Shown: piece after piece, positions 41,474 through 52,272 of the stretch
How positions within the stretch are numbered: position 1 is the first letter of the stretch
Layout: the number at the start of each line of letters is the position of its first letter
Origin: Lachnospiraceae bacterium
Lineage (GTDB): Bacteria > Bacillota > Clostridia > Lachnospirales > Lachnospiraceae
Assembly (NCBI GenBank): GCA_021771695.1
Contig: JAETON010000001.1
Location: forward strand, 62,001-126,000
Direction of reading: 5' to 3'
Length of the DNA: 64,000 nucleotides
The notes under the pieces: model-generated
What the model saw: only the letters and a program-made list of their open reading frames with translations
What the model was told of the DNA's origin: nothing
Databases searched by the model: none
Made by a program: the position numbers and the translations under genes

Positions 41474-42406
41474 TCAAAACATTTTTTTCTTTCCTAAAAT
41501 AATACCACCAATAACAGTGAAAATTAAAGAAGAAATCACCAAAACAGCAAATCCATAAGGCGATTTTGCCAAAGGAACCGGTACATTCATTCCCCAAAAG
41601 CTGGCAATCATCGTTGGTATGGACATGACAATCGTAATAACCGCCAATACTTTCATGACAATATTTAGATTATTGGAAATAACAGAGGCATATGCATCCA
41701 TGGTCCCGCTTAAAATGTTGCTGTAAATATCCGCCATTTCAATTGCCTGCTTGTTCTCAATAATAACATCATCCAGCAGTTCTTCATCTTCCGGATACTG
41801 TTTGATTCTATCATTCTTTAACAATTTTTCCAAAACCAATTCATTTCCCCGTAATGATGTAGAAAAATACACCAAACTCTTTTCCAGCTCTAAAAGTTCA
41901 ATCAGTTCTTGATTTTTCGTAGAAATATGGAGCTGCTTTTCTACCTCATCACTTTTCTTATCAATAGAACGCAGATACTGAAGATATAAGGAAGCATTTC
42001 GATAAAGAATCTGTAAAATAAATCTTGTACGCTTAAATGTCCAAAAGTTCCGCACCCTGCCGTCACGAAAATCAGATAAAACCGGAGTATCCATCAGACA
42101 AACGGTAATAATCACGTCTTGTCCTAAAATAATGCCGCACGGAATTGTTAGAAAATATTCTTTTTCTTTTCTTTCTTCTGTTACCGGAATATCCACGATA
42201 ATCAATGTATAATCATCTTCTACCTCAATACGTGATCGTTCTTCTTCATCCAAAGGAGCTTTCAAATGATCAAGCTCAATCTTATGGTCTCTGGCTACTT
42301 GAACCAATTCTGATGCCGTAGGATGGATCAAAGATACCCATGTACCTTCCATAGGCTCACTGATTTCATTGATTTGATGATCCATTGTACGATAATACTT
42401 AATCAT
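41474..42406 (-). CDS. corA: CorA family magnesium/divalent cation transporter
   Basis: C-terminal TM1 with GMN motif (SFWGMNVPVP) and cytosolic domain. Start MIKYYRTMDH. Confidence 0.94.
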   Translation of the reverse strand: MIKYYRTMDHQINEISEPMEGTWVSLIHPTASELVQVARDHKIELDHLKAPLDEEERSRIEVEDDYTLIIVDIPVTEERKEKEYFLTIPCGIILGQDVIITVCLMDTPVLSDFRDGRVRNFWTFKRTRFILQILYRNASLYLQYLRSIDKKSDEVEKQLHISTKNQELIELLELEKSLVYFSTSLRGNELVLEKLLKNDRIKQYPEDEELLDDVIIENKQAIEMADIYSNILSGTMDAYASVISNNLNIVMKVLAVITIVMSIPTMIASFWGMNVPVPLAKSPYGFAVLVISSLIFTVIGGIILGKKKMF

Positions 42407-42423
42407 AACTGCCTCCTTTTTGC

Positions 42424-42450
42424 AGCGGTGCCAAATCCCTGCCGGCATCA
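42424..42450 (-). terminator. Hairpin between the LysM gene and corA
   Basis: gcggtgc...gcaccgc stem followed by TGCAAAAAGG on the minus strand; weak T-run. Confidence 0.4.
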
Positions 42451-42490
42451 TGCACCGCTCTTTTGCATATCTTATTTTATTATAAATAAC

Positions 42491-42835
42491 TCATTTTGCT
42501 TTGTCAATTAACACTACTGTACCAACCGGCAAGGACAAATCCCTTATTTTTTTGTTAGATTTTGCCAAATTTTCCACTGTAGTTTTGTTAGATTTTGCTA
42601 TACCAAGTACCGTATCTCCTTTTTTTACAACATAAGGCACAAATGCTCCAGATACCACTGGCGTAAATCCCGGTATACAAAGTTCATCCCCCGGCTGTAA
42701 ATTGTACACATTGACATATGGATTCCGAAGCATAATATCTTTCACTCGGATTCCATAAGTAACTGCAATCTGATAAAGCGTATCTTTTTCTTTTACTACA
42801 TAAATACTTCCATTACATTTTTTCTGGTCTGCCAT
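42491..42835 (-). CDS. Double LysM-domain protein without obvious signal peptide
   Basis: Two LysM units: YVVKEKDTLYQIAVTYGIRVKDIMLRNPYVNVYNLQPGDELCIP and YVVKKGDTVLGIAKSNKTTVENLAKSNKKI..PVGTVVLI. Confidence 0.88.
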   Translation of the reverse strand: MADQKKCNGSIYVVKEKDTLYQIAVTYGIRVKDIMLRNPYVNVYNLQPGDELCIPGFTPVVSGAFVPYVVKKGDTVLGIAKSNKTTVENLAKSNKKIRDLSLPVGTVVLIDKAK

Positions 42836-42922
42836 GCTGCTTCCCCTGCTTTTTTATTAGATTATGCCGTTCTTCCTTTTTGTTTCCATTATTTTCACCA
42901 AAAAAAATAATTATATTCCTAT

Positions 42923-42950
42923 TTGCAAATATATTATTTTCGATTATAAT
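42923..42950 (+). promoter_or_regulatory. Predicted sigma-A promoter
   Basis: TTGCAA - 16 nt - TATAAT upstream of 42994. Confidence 0.55.
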
Positions 42951-42993
42951 AAGGAATAATGTTCATGCAAATTAGAAAGAGGTATACGAAAAG

Positions 42994-45900
42994 ATGAAAC
43001 GATTAGGAATTGATATTGGCTCTACAACAGTCAAAGTCGCTGTGATTGACGAACAGCATAATATACTTTTCTCAGATTACCAAAGACATTTTGCAAAAAT
43101 TCAGGAAACTTTAGCTTCCTTATTAAAAAAAGCAAAAGACCAAATCGGAGAAACTGATTTTGCTCCAACCGTTACCGGTTCAGGTGGTCTTTCTATTTCA
43201 TCCTATTTAGAAATTCCTTTCTGTCAGGAAGTTGTTTGTGTATCCACTGCACTGCAGGATTATGCACCTCGTACTGATGTGGCAATCGAGCTTGGCGGAG
43301 AAGATGCAAAAATTATTTATTTTACCAATGGAATTGACCAGAGAATGAATGGTGTCTGTGCCGGAGGAACCGGATCATTTATTGACCAGATGGCTTCCTT
43401 ATTACAGACCGATGTTTCCGGTTTAAACGAATATGCAAAGGGATATGATACCATTTACCCAATTGCAGCCCGCTGTGGTGTATTTGCCAAATCTGATATT
43501 CAGCCTCTCATTAATGAAGGGGCAACCAAAGAAAATCTTGCTGCTTCTATTTTTCAGGCAGTTGTTAATCAGACCATCAGCGGTCTGGCATGTGGGAAAC
43601 CAATCCGTGGAAACGTCGCTTTCCTTGGAGGGCCGCTGCATTTTCTATCTGAATTAAAAGAGGCATTTATTCGTACTTTGGAGCTAAAAGACGAAGAAAT
43701 AATTGCACCGACACATTCTCATTTATTTGCAGCTGTCGGCGCCGCACTAAATGCAAAAGAAGATGTCACAACCAATTTTGAAGATTTATTAAAACACTTT
43801 GATAATAAAATTCAATTACAGCAGGAAGTTGACCGCTTGGAACCTTTGTTTGCCAGCAAGCAGGAATACCAAAGTTTTACCAAAGAACATAACCGCCACA
43901 TTGTAAAACGAGGCAGCTTATCTACATATAAAGGAAACTGCTATCTTGGAATTGATGCCGGATCAACTACAACAAAAGTTGCTTTAGCCGGAGAAGACGG
44001 AGAATTATTATACAGCTATTACAACAACAATAACGGAAGTCCGTTACATGCTGTCATTGAAGCTCTCCACGAAATTAATGAACAAATGCCGGAAACTGCG
44101 AAAATTGTATGTTCCTGCTCTACCGGATATGGAGAACACTTGATCAAAGCCGCCTTAAATTTGGATTATGGCGAAGTTGAAACAATCGCACATTATTATG
44201 CAGCCGCATTTTTTGATCCGGAAGTTGACTGTATCTTAGATATCGGCGGACAGGATATGAAGTGTATCCAGATTAAAAACGGCGTTGTCGATAATGTACT
44301 ATTGAATGAAGCATGTTCTTCCGGATGCGGTTCTTTCATCGAAACTTTTGCAAAATCTTTAAATCACTCGGTAGAAGAATTCGCAAAAGTTGCTTTAACT
44401 GCACCAAATCCAATTGATCTTGGTTCCCGCTGCACCGTATTTATGAATTCAAAAGTAAAACAGGCACAAAAAGAAGGTGCCAGCGTCGGTGATATTTCTG
44501 CCGGCCTCGCCTATTCTGTTATCAAAAATGCTTTATATAAAGTAATTAAGCTGACAGATCCAAGCGATCTTGGAAAACATATCGTTGTACAAGGCGGTAC
44601 TTTTTATAATGATGCTGTTTTGCGTAGTTTTGAACGTATTTCCGGCTGTCATGCAGTACGTCCGGATATTGCCGGAATTATGGGAGCTTTTGGTTCTGCA
44701 TTAATTGCAAGAGAACGTTACGAAAAAGGTATGAAAACTTCTATGCTTCCATTGGAAGAAATTTTTGCAATGAGCGTGGATACATCCATGACAAGATGTA
44801 AAGGATGCACCAATCATTGTCTTTTAACCATTAACAAATTCTCCAATGGTCGGCGTTATATTACCGGAAACCGCTGCGAACGCGGCATTGGAAAAGAACC
44901 AAATGCAGAACATGTACCAAATTTATATGATTACAAACTCCATCGTACCTTTGATTATGAACCGCTGTCCAAAGAGCAGGCATCCCGCGGCATGATTGGT
45001 ATTCCAAGAGTTTTAAACATTTACGAAAACTATCCGTTCTGGTATACATTCTTCACAGAACTTGGATTCCAAGTTATCATTTCCCCGGAATCTTCCCGTA
45101 AGATTTATGAATTGGGAATTGAATCCATTCCAAGCGAATCTGAATGTTATCCGGCAAAACTTGCACACGGTCATGTCATGTGGCTGATCAAGCAGGGAAT
45201 TAAAGATATTTTCTATCCATGTATTCCATATGAACGTGATGAAACAGCTGATGCTAACAATCACTATAATTGTCCGATTGTTACTTCTTATGCTGAAAAC
45301 ATCAAAAACAACATGGAAGAATTGGAAACTGAACAGATTAATTTCATGAATCCATTCTTAGCACTGGATAATGAAGACGCATTAAAATCCCGCCTGTTGG
45401 AAGAAATGCAGAAATATTTTGAAGTAACTTCAGACGAAGTAGAACATGCTGTTACTTTAGCTTATAAAGAACTGAATCAAGCAAGAATTGATATTCAAAA
45501 TAAGGGCGAAGAAGTTCTGGCTTATTTAGCAGAAACCGGACGTACCGGTATCGTTTTATGCGGACGGCCTTACCATATTGATCCTGAAATCAACCATGGT
45601 ATTCCAGAATTAATTAATTCTTACGGAATTGCTGTTTTAACAGAGGACTCTATTTCACATTTATCCAAAGTGGAACGTCCGATCAATGTTTCCGACCAGT
45701 GGATGTATCATTCCAGATTATACTCTGCTGCTAATTATGCCAAGGGAAATAAACAATTAGAAGTCATTCAATTAAATTCCTTTGGATGCGGATTAGATGC
45801 CGTTACCACCGATACCGTCAAAGACATTTTGACAAAATCAGGCCGTATCTATACTGTATTAAAGATTGATGAAGTCAACAACTTAGGAGCTGCAAGAATT

Positions 45901-47211
45901 CGTATCCGCTCTTTGATTAGTGCGGTCCGTGTTCGTAAAAAACATAAAATCGAACCAAAACCGGTTTCCGCTGCCATTAAGCGTGTAGAATTTACCAAAG
46001 AAATGCGGAAAGATTACACCCTTTTAGTTCCGCAGATGTCTCCGATTCATTTTGAATTTTTAGAACCTGCTCTAAAAGCCTGCGGTTATAACGTCAAAGT
46101 ACTAAAACAAGGCGGTATGGATGATGTAAACACCGGATTAAAATATGTAAATAATGATGCCTGCTATCCTTCTTTAATTGTCATTGGACAGCTGATGAAT
46201 GCATTATTATCTGGAAAATATGACACAAACAAAGTTGCTTTAGTTATTTCCCAGACTGGCGGCGGATGCCGTGCAACCAACTATATCAGCTTTATCCGCC
46301 GTGCTTTAGAAAAAGCCGGATTCGGACATATTCCAGTGGTCGGATTAAGTGCACAGGGAATTGAAAAAAACAGCGGTTTCAAATTCACACCTGGTCTTTT
46401 GAACCGTGCCGTGCAGGCAGTTGTATATGGCGACGTCTTTATGCGTGTGGTATACCGCACCCGCCCATATGAAGCGAAAAAAGGCTCCGTCAATAAATTA
46501 CACAGACAATGGGCAGCAAAATGTAAACGTGACGTCGCCAAAGGAAACTTCTTAACATTCCAGAAAAACATCCGCGGCATTATTCGAGATTTTGACCGTA
46601 TTCCGTTAAAAGACATTAAGAAACCCCGTGTTGGTATTGTAGGTGAAATTCTCGTAAAATTCCTTCCGGATGCAAACAACCATTTAGTTGAACTTCTGGA
46701 AAGAGAAGGTGCGGAAGCTGTTGTACCAGATTTGTTAGACTTCTTTATGTACAGCTTTTACAACAGCAACTTTAAATACCGCTATCTTGGAAAACCAAAG
46801 AAAACGGCTGTTATTTCCAATTCCGCCATTTGGATTGTAGAACGTTACCGCCAGACTTTAAGAAAAGAACTGGCAAAGAGTAAACGTTTTGAAGCACCTG
46901 CATATATTAAAGATTTGGCTGCTTATGCAAATCCATTTGTTTCCATTGGAAACCAAACCGGAGAAGGATGGTTCCTGACTGGAGAAATGATTGAGTTGAT
47001 ACACAGCGGTGCTCCAAACATCGTATGTACTCAGCCGTTTGCCTGCCTGCCAAACCACGTGGTAGGAAAAGGAGTAATCAAAGAACTCCGTCAGTCCTTC
47101 CCAGAAGCAAACATCGTAGCCATCGACTATGACCCGGGGGCCAGCGAAGTTAACCAGATCAACCGAATCAAATTAATGCTATCTGCAGCAGAAAAGAATT
47201 TAGAATCATAA
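42994..47211 (+). CDS. 2-hydroxyacyl-CoA dehydratase activase-related fusion protein (1405 aa; two BcrAD/BadFG ATPase domains plus DUF2229/HgdB-like region)
   Basis: Two ASKHA-type P-loops ([28 protein letters not shown]), two CxxG(T/C)GSFI cluster motifs, and C-terminal [19 protein letters not shown] / DNDACYPS-like dehydratase motifs. Confidence 0.9.
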   Translation: MKRLGIDIGSTTVKVAVIDEQHNILFSDYQRHFAKIQETLASLLKKAKDQIGETDFAPTVTGSGGLSISSYLEIPFCQEVVCVSTALQDYAPRTDVAIELGGEDAKIIYFTNGIDQRMNGVCAGGTGSFIDQMASLLQTDVSGLNEYAKGYDTIYPIAARCGVFAKSDIQPLINEGATKENLAASIFQAVVNQTISGLACGKPIRGNVAFLGGPLHFLSELKEAFIRTLELKDEEIIAPTHSHLFAAVGAALNAKEDVTTNFEDLLKHFDNKIQLQQEVDRLEPLFASKQEYQSFTKEHNRHIVKRGSLSTYKGNCYLGIDAGSTTTKVALAGEDGELLYSYYNNNNGSPLHAVIEALHEINEQMPETAKIVCSCSTGYGEHLIKAALNLDYGEVETIAHYYAAAFFDPEVDCILDIGGQDMKCIQIKNGVVDNVLLNEACSSGCGSFIETFAKSLNHSVEEFAKVALTAPNPIDLGSRCTVFMNSKVKQAQKEGASVGDISAGLAYSVIKNALYKVIKLTDPSDLGKHIVVQGGTFYNDAVLRSFERISGCHAVRPDIAGIMGAFGSALIARERYEKGMKTSMLPLEEIFAMSVDTSMTRCKGCTNHCLLTINKFSNGRRYITGNRCERGIGKEPNAEHVPNLYDYKLHRTFDYEPLSKEQASRGMIGIPRVLNIYENYPFWYTFFTELGFQVIISPESSRKIYELGIESIPSESECYPAKLAHGHVMWLIKQGIKDIFYPCIPYERDETADANNHYNCPIVTSYAENIKNNMEELETEQINFMNPFLALDNEDALKSRLLEEMQKYFEVTSDEVEHAVTLAYKELNQARIDIQNKGEEVLAYLAETGRTGIVLCGRPYHIDPEINHGIPELINSYGIAVLTEDSISHLSKVERPINVSDQWMYHSRLYSAANYAKGNKQLEVIQLNSFGCGLDAVTTDTVKDILTKSGRIYTVLKIDEVNNLGAARIRIRSLISAVRVRKKHKIEPKPVSAAIKRVEFTKEMRKDYTLLVPQMSPIHFEFLEPALKACGYNVKVLKQGGMDDVNTGLKYVNNDACYPSLIVIGQLMNALLSGKYDTNKVALVISQTGGGCRATNYISFIRRALEKAGFGHIPVVGLSAQGIEKNSGFKFTPGLLNRAVQAVVYGDVFMRVVYRTRPYEAKKGSVNKLHRQWAAKCKRDVAKGNFLTFQKNIRGIIRDFDRIPLKDIKKPRVGIVGEILVKFLPDANNHLVELLEREGAEAVVPDLLDFFMYSFYNSNFKYRYLGKPKKTAVISNSAIWIVERYRQTLRKELAKSKRFEAPAYIKDLAAYANPFVSIGNQTGEGWFLTGEMIELIHSGAPNIVCTQPFACLPNHVVGKGVIKELRQSFPEANIVAIDYDPGASEVNQINRIKLMLSAAEKNLES

Positions 47212-47220
47212 AAAATATAG

Positions 47221-47293
47221 AAAAACACATGTTCCACAACCACTTCCTTCGCCTAACGGCTTGGTCTGGATGGTTTGTGGCCCATGTGTTTTT
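47221..47293. terminator. Long complex hairpin downstream of the activase fusion
   Basis: AAAAACACATG...CATGTGTTTTT outer stem, CCACAA-CCA/TGGTTTGTGG middle stem, GCC-TAAC-GGC inner hairpin. Confidence 0.6.
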
Positions 47294-47445
47294 GTTTTCC
47301 ACTTTTTCTATTTGAAGCGGTATAAATATTTCTAATGCATAATTTTTATATTCTAATATAAATGCAATGAAAGACTCTTATTTATCTCAAAAAACTCGTA
47401 TATTTATTTAATTGATTATCCATACTGATTTTGAGGTGATAACAA

Positions 47446-47637
47446 ATGAATCAAAACAACGAAATGCCCATAGGACTTGCTATGGAATTAGCAAAAAACT
47501 CGAAAGCTATGGAACAATTTTCCTCCCTCTCCAAATCTGAACAAAACTCCGTTATTGAACATGCCCGCCATGTTCACAGCCAAAAAGAAATGCAGAATTT
47601 TATATCCACATTCCTGCTTTTTGACCGTTATAGTTAA
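47446..47637 (+). CDS. Small 63-aa protein of unknown function
   Basis: GAGGTGATAAC SD then MNQNNEMPIGLAMELAKNSKAMEQFSSLSKSEQNSVIEHARHVHSQKEMQNFISTF. Confidence 0.7.
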   Translation: MNQNNEMPIGLAMELAKNSKAMEQFSSLSKSEQNSVIEHARHVHSQKEMQNFISTFLLFDRYS

Positions 47638-47736
47638 ATTTATTTCTCCATGGTATACTATCTTTTTATAATTTAATACATTTTATCTTTTTGCTAAAAT
47701 TTCTGCCAAAATAGTTGCGGCATCTTCAATAAATTC

Positions 47737-48498
47737 TTATCTGCGGACACTGATTCCACGCTCTGCCAGATAATCTTTTAAATCAGAAATTTTTAATTCA
47801 TTAAAATGGAACAAAGAAGCTGCCAATGCGGCATCTGCTTTTCCTTCCGTTAAAGTATCATAAAAATGTTCTTTTGTTCCCGCACCGCCAGATGCGATTA
47901 CCGGAATATCTACATTATCCGCAATGATTCTCGTCAATTCATTATCATATCCGGCTTTCGTTCCGTCACAGTCCATACTGGTTAAAAGAATCTCTCCGGC
48001 ACCCCGCCGATTTGCTTCCATAGCCCATTCAACTGCATCCAAACCTACGTCAATTCGTCCGCCGTTTTTATAAACATTCCAACCAGAACCATCTGCCCGT
48101 CTTTTGGCATCAATAGCTACCACTACGCACTGGCTTCCAAATTTATCTGCTGCATCACTGATTAAATCCGGCGTATTAATGGCAGAAGAATTAATAGAAA
48201 TCTTATCTGCCCCTTCTCTTAAAATTGCTTTAAAATCATCAACCGTGCGAATTCCGCCGCCTACCGTAAATGGGATAAATACAGTCTCTGCTACCTTTCG
48301 CACCATATCAATCATAATATTTCTAGCATCGGAAGACGCTGTAATGTCCAAGAATACCAATTCATCCGCTCCTGCTTTATCATAAGCTGCGCCAATAGCT
48401 ACCGGATCTCCGGCATCAATTAAATTCACAAAATTTACACCCTTTACAACACGTCCGCCTTTTACATCCAAACATGGAATAATTCTCTTTGTATGCAT
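47737..48498 (-). CDS. hisF: Imidazole glycerol phosphate synthase subunit HisF
   Basis: [48 protein letters not shown]. Confidence 0.97.
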   Translation of the reverse strand: MHTKRIIPCLDVKGGRVVKGVNFVNLIDAGDPVAIGAAYDKAGADELVFLDITASSDARNIMIDMVRKVAETVFIPFTVGGGIRTVDDFKAILREGADKISINSSAINTPDLISDAADKFGSQCVVVAIDAKRRADGSGWNVYKNGGRIDVGLDAVEWAMEANRRGAGEILLTSMDCDGTKAGYDNELTRIIADNVDIPVIASGGAGTKEHFYDTLTEGKADAALAASLFHFNELKISDLKDYLAERGISVRR

Positions 48499-48508
48499 AC
48501 CGTCCCTC

Positions 48509-49114
48509 CTATAGTGCAACGAAATTCTTGAGTATCTGAAGTCCTACTGTACTGCTTTTTTCCGGGTGGAACTGACACGCAAATACATTATCTTTTTCCA
48601 CTGATGCGTGAATAGTTACTCCATATTCTGTTGTCGCTGCCACAATACTCTCATCATCTGCTTTCAAAAAATAAGAATGAACAAAATATACATAAGGATC
48701 TGCTTCTAAGCCTTGAAACAGTTTTGCCCCTTCTTTTATTTTGATATTATTCCATCCCATATGCGGAATTTTTAAATCTCCTTGTTTGGGAATTCTTACA
48801 ATCTTCCCCGGCAGAAGTCCAAGCCCTTTCACTCCCGGTGCCTCATCACTGCTTTCAAACATTAGTTGCAGTCCAAGACATATTCCAAGAAACGGAATTT
48901 TCTTTTCCACAACTTCATGAATCGTATCCACCAGTCCATACTGATGCAGCTTTTCCATAGCATCTCCAAAAGCACCCACTCCCGGAAGAATCACTTTATC
49001 ACTCTTTAATATTTCCTCACGATCTCTGGTTATTACTGCTTTTTCGCCCAGAAAATTCAAAGCTTTCTCTACGCTTTTAATATTCCCGGCATCATAATCA
49101 ATGATTGCAATCAT
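48509..49114 (-). CDS. hisH: Imidazole glycerol phosphate synthase subunit HisH
   Basis: [44 protein letters not shown]. Confidence 0.96.
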   Translation of the reverse strand: MIAIIDYDAGNIKSVEKALNFLGEKAVITRDREEILKSDKVILPGVGAFGDAMEKLHQYGLVDTIHEVVEKKIPFLGICLGLQLMFESSDEAPGVKGLGLLPGKIVRIPKQGDLKIPHMGWNNIKIKEGAKLFQGLEADPYVYFVHSYFLKADDESIVAATTEYGVTIHASVEKDNVFACQFHPEKSSTVGLQILKNFVAL

Positions 49115-49155
49115 ACGCTGTCTCCTCTTCCACTTTTGTTCTTCCATCAGAATTC

Positions 49156-49947
49156 CTATAGACCTATAAACTCCCTGCTGTCCATCTGCACTGCCGCACC
49201 TTTTCCTTTTAATTCTTTTCCCATCTGATAAAGTGATTTATGAACTCTTACAAATACTGCCTTTTCATTATAAAAAGCAATTTTTTCAAAAGGCCAGCGG
49301 AACAGGCTTGGTGTTTCAAATCCTTCTCCTAATTCTAATATAAAAATCTTTTTATTTAAAGTGTTTTGCAGCCATTTTGTATAATTTGCCCATGAAGATA
49401 AATAAGCTCCTTCAATATAAACAGATTTTGTATCCTCTGTACGGACATTAAAAATGAATTGTCCGCCACATTTGGGACATTCCAGCGTTTCAATTTCGCC
49501 CGTTGTTTCGTAATGTGCAATCAAATCATCCAGACCTAATTTTGCCGGATACAACTGCTCACTGCACGGCTTGCTGCATTGAAAAAAGTCACCGTTTCCA
49601 CAAGGTGCTGTAATACATTCCTTTTTCAAACCAGAATGATAAATCAGACCATCATCATTGCTGGTAATCACAAAATAATTTTTATCTGACAATACTTCTT
49701 CCAACTCTTTAAAATAATCTACTGTATCCAGCGATAACAAGTATTGCCTTTCATAAACTGTCCGCATCCACAAAGATTTCTCATCTTCTTGTCCAAGAAG
49801 CTTCTGATAATGCTCATTTTTTATTTCTTTGGAATAATCCACCAGCCGATTGGCATGAAGTTCTTTTCCAATTCCAACTAACACTAAATCTGCTTCCTTT
49901 ATTTTTTCCTTATAATCTTTTAACATCATACTTTTCCTATCCTTCAT
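49156..49947 (-). CDS. Sir2-fold protein, divergent active site
   Basis: Sirtuin-like layout TSNDDGLIYHSGLKKECITAPCGNGDFFQCSKPC...ECPKCGGQF; Zn cysteines kept. Confidence 0.7.
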   Translation of the reverse strand: MKDRKSMMLKDYKEKIKEADLVLVGIGKELHANRLVDYSKEIKNEHYQKLLGQEDEKSLWMRTVYERQYLLSLDTVDYFKELEEVLSDKNYFVITSNDDGLIYHSGLKKECITAPCGNGDFFQCSKPCSEQLYPAKLGLDDLIAHYETTGEIETLECPKCGGQFIFNVRTEDTKSVYIEGAYLSSWANYTKWLQNTLNKKIFILELGEGFETPSLFRWPFEKIAFYNEKAVFVRVHKSLYQMGKELKGKGAAVQMDSREFIGL

Positions 49948-51415
49948 TTGTTTTCTTATCTAATTCTACTTCAAAATAGAATTCCACACCACCCAAAACA
50001 TTCGCAACACCATAATCTTTCCCATGGGCTTTCATTGTTGCTTCCACAATCGACAGTCCAACTCCGCTGCCGCCATACTCTCTGGTGCGTGCTTTATCGA
50101 CTTTATAAAATTTCACCCAAAGTTTATCTAAATCTTCTTCTGGAATATGCTTTCCACTATTGTATACTTTGACACGAAGATTATCCCCATGCCTTTCATA
50201 TCGAATCCAAATGATTCCTTGACTGCTGACATGATTCCTTGCATTACTTAAATAATTGCTGACAACTTCCTCGATCATAAATTCGTCTGCCCATACATTC
50301 ATGGAAGGTTCTTCAAATTTTACTTGTATCTGCTCTTTCTCCAGTAAAATCCGATTGGCATCCAACATATTTTGAATCAATTCCGTTATGTCAAAACGTT
50401 CCATTTCCACTTGGTCATTTCCAAATTCAATTTGATTCAGTGTCATAAGTTTCTGAACCATCCGGTTCATCTTTTTCGCTTCATCTGCAATAACATCGCA
50501 GTAAAAATCTTTGCTTTCCTCATCATCAAAAATATTATCTTTCAACCCTTCGGAATATCCTTGAATTAATGCGATCGGCGTTTTTAATTCATGGGAAACA
50601 TGAGAAAGAAATTCTTTCCGCATCTCATCAATCTGCACTTTTTGTTCTATATCTTTTTGCAGCTGATTATTGGCTGTTTTTAATTCTGATATTGTCATTT
50701 CCAATTTTCCTGACAATTCATTTAAACTCTCCCCAAGTTTACCGATCTCATCTTCTCCGTATTTTTTTACTTTAACATCAAAATCCAGATTGGACATACG
50801 GTTAGCTGCCCCTGCCATTTCTTCAATCGGCCCCGTAAAACGTTTGCTGTATACATACATAGCAATTCCTCCGCCAAAAATCAGAAAAATTCCCACATAT
50901 GCTGTAAATCTCCCGGATAATCTGGCACTGCTTTGAATACTTTCCATCGGCGTACTAATAATTACCGTATATTGTTCATCCAAATATCCCACAAGATTCA
51001 TACTTGTGCCCGAATTTTTTTTGCTGGTAGTTATAATTCCATAACCTTTTTGATTCATCTGGAATTGAATTTTATCAATATTCTGCAGGATATTTTTCAT
51101 ATCCTTATACATGATTCCTTGTTCACTTTCCGAACTATAAACCATTTGATTTGTCATATCTGTAATTAAAATACGGTAATCATAATTCCTTACAATTTGA
51201 TCTATTTCTGCTTTTTGAACTGTATCCTGTTGAAAAACCTGCTGAATTTCTTTATATGCTGCTTTAATATACTTTTTTTCCTGCATAACATAATAAGGCT
51301 TCAGCATCGTTACATTAATAAAAACAGACAACAGAATCGTTGATGTCATAATAATGATGAGCATCAATGTCATCTTTACTTGTATGGATTGATTTTTTAA
51401 AAATATTTTTTTCAA
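49937..51415 (-). CDS. Sensor histidine kinase (HAMP, HisKA, HATPase)
   Basis: FLSHVSHELKTPIALIQGYSEGL, N-box EEVVSNYLSNARNHV, GSGVGLSIVEATMKAHG. Confidence 0.95.
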   Translation of the reverse strand: MKKIFLKNQSIQVKMTLMLIIIMTSTILLSVFINVTMLKPYYVMQEKKYIKAAYKEIQQVFQQDTVQKAEIDQIVRNYDYRILITDMTNQMVYSSESEQGIMYKDMKNILQNIDKIQFQMNQKGYGIITTSKKNSGTSMNLVGYLDEQYTVIISTPMESIQSSARLSGRFTAYVGIFLIFGGGIAMYVYSKRFTGPIEEMAGAANRMSNLDFDVKVKKYGEDEIGKLGESLNELSGKLEMTISELKTANNQLQKDIEQKVQIDEMRKEFLSHVSHELKTPIALIQGYSEGLKDNIFDDEESKDFYCDVIADEAKKMNRMVQKLMTLNQIEFGNDQVEMERFDITELIQNMLDANRILLEKEQIQVKFEEPSMNVWADEFMIEEVVSNYLSNARNHVSSQGIIWIRYERHGDNLRVKVYNSGKHIPEEDLDKLWVKFYKVDKARTREYGGSGVGLSIVEATMKAHGKDYGVANVLGGVEFYFEVELDKKTNEG

Positions 51416-51418
51416 TTT

Positions 51419-52093
51419 CTACTCAACCTCAAACTTGTATCCCATTCCCCATATCGTATGAATATAGCTGCCTTTGTTTCCCAGTTTATTTCTAAGTTTC
51501 TTTACATGAGTATCAATGGTACGGGCATCTCCAAAATAGTCATAATTCCATACTTGGTTCAATATATTTTCTCTGGTAAGTGCACGTCCTTCATTGGTCA
51601 TAAAAAACTGCAGCAATTCAAATTCTTTAAAACTTAAATCAATACCTTTTCCATCAATGCTGACATGATGAGCCCCCACATCCATAAGAATGCCGCCCAG
51701 TTCAATATTTTCTCCTTCTAATTGGTTTGTTCTTCTTAAAATGGCTCCAATTCTGGCAACCAATATTTTCGGACTGAATGGTTTGGAAATATATTCATCT
51801 ACTCCTAATTCAAAACCCTGCAGCTCATCTTGTTCCTGATCTTTGGCTGTCAGCATAATAATCGGAACTTTGGAAACTTTACGTATCTCTTTGACAACTT
51901 CCCATCCATCCATCTTGGGCATCATAACATCCAGCACCAAAAGATCAATTCCTTTGGTACTAAAGAAAACATCCACAGCTTCTTCACCATCTGCTGCCTC
52001 CAGTACCTGATATCCCGCTCTAGTCAAAAAATCTTTTACCAGTTTCCGCATTCTGCTTTCATCATCAACAACTAATATTTTCAAATCATTCAT
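51419..52093 (-). CDS. OmpR-family response regulator
   Basis: MNDLKILVVDDESRMRKL receiver domain and winged-helix C-terminus (YDYFGDARTIDTHVKKLRNKLG). Confidence 0.96.
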   Translation of the reverse strand: MNDLKILVVDDESRMRKLVKDFLTRAGYQVLEAADGEEAVDVFFSTKGIDLLVLDVMMPKMDGWEVVKEIRKVSKVPIIMLTAKDQEQDELQGFELGVDEYISKPFSPKILVARIGAILRRTNQLEGENIELGGILMDVGAHHVSIDGKGIDLSFKEFELLQFFMTNEGRALTRENILNQVWNYDYFGDARTIDTHVKKLRNKLGNKGSYIHTIWGMGYKFEVE

Positions 52094-52218
52094 GACTTTT
52101 CCTCCTAATTTACTGCATTCAAGAATCATTCCGTATTCTGATTCATCTTGAGATAACAATTATTTTAGCATAGGAATATGTCAAAATTGTGAAAGTTCTA
52201 TCTATATAAAAGAAAAGA

Positions 52219-52243
52219 GAACCGCATAACAATCATGCGGTTC
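52219..52243 (-). terminator. Terminator after the isomerase pseudogene
   Basis: gaaccgcat-aacaatc-atgcggttc followed on the minus strand by TCTTTTCTTTT. Confidence 0.8.
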
Positions 52244-52272
52244 CCAATCAGTTATTTGATACATGGTTATTT

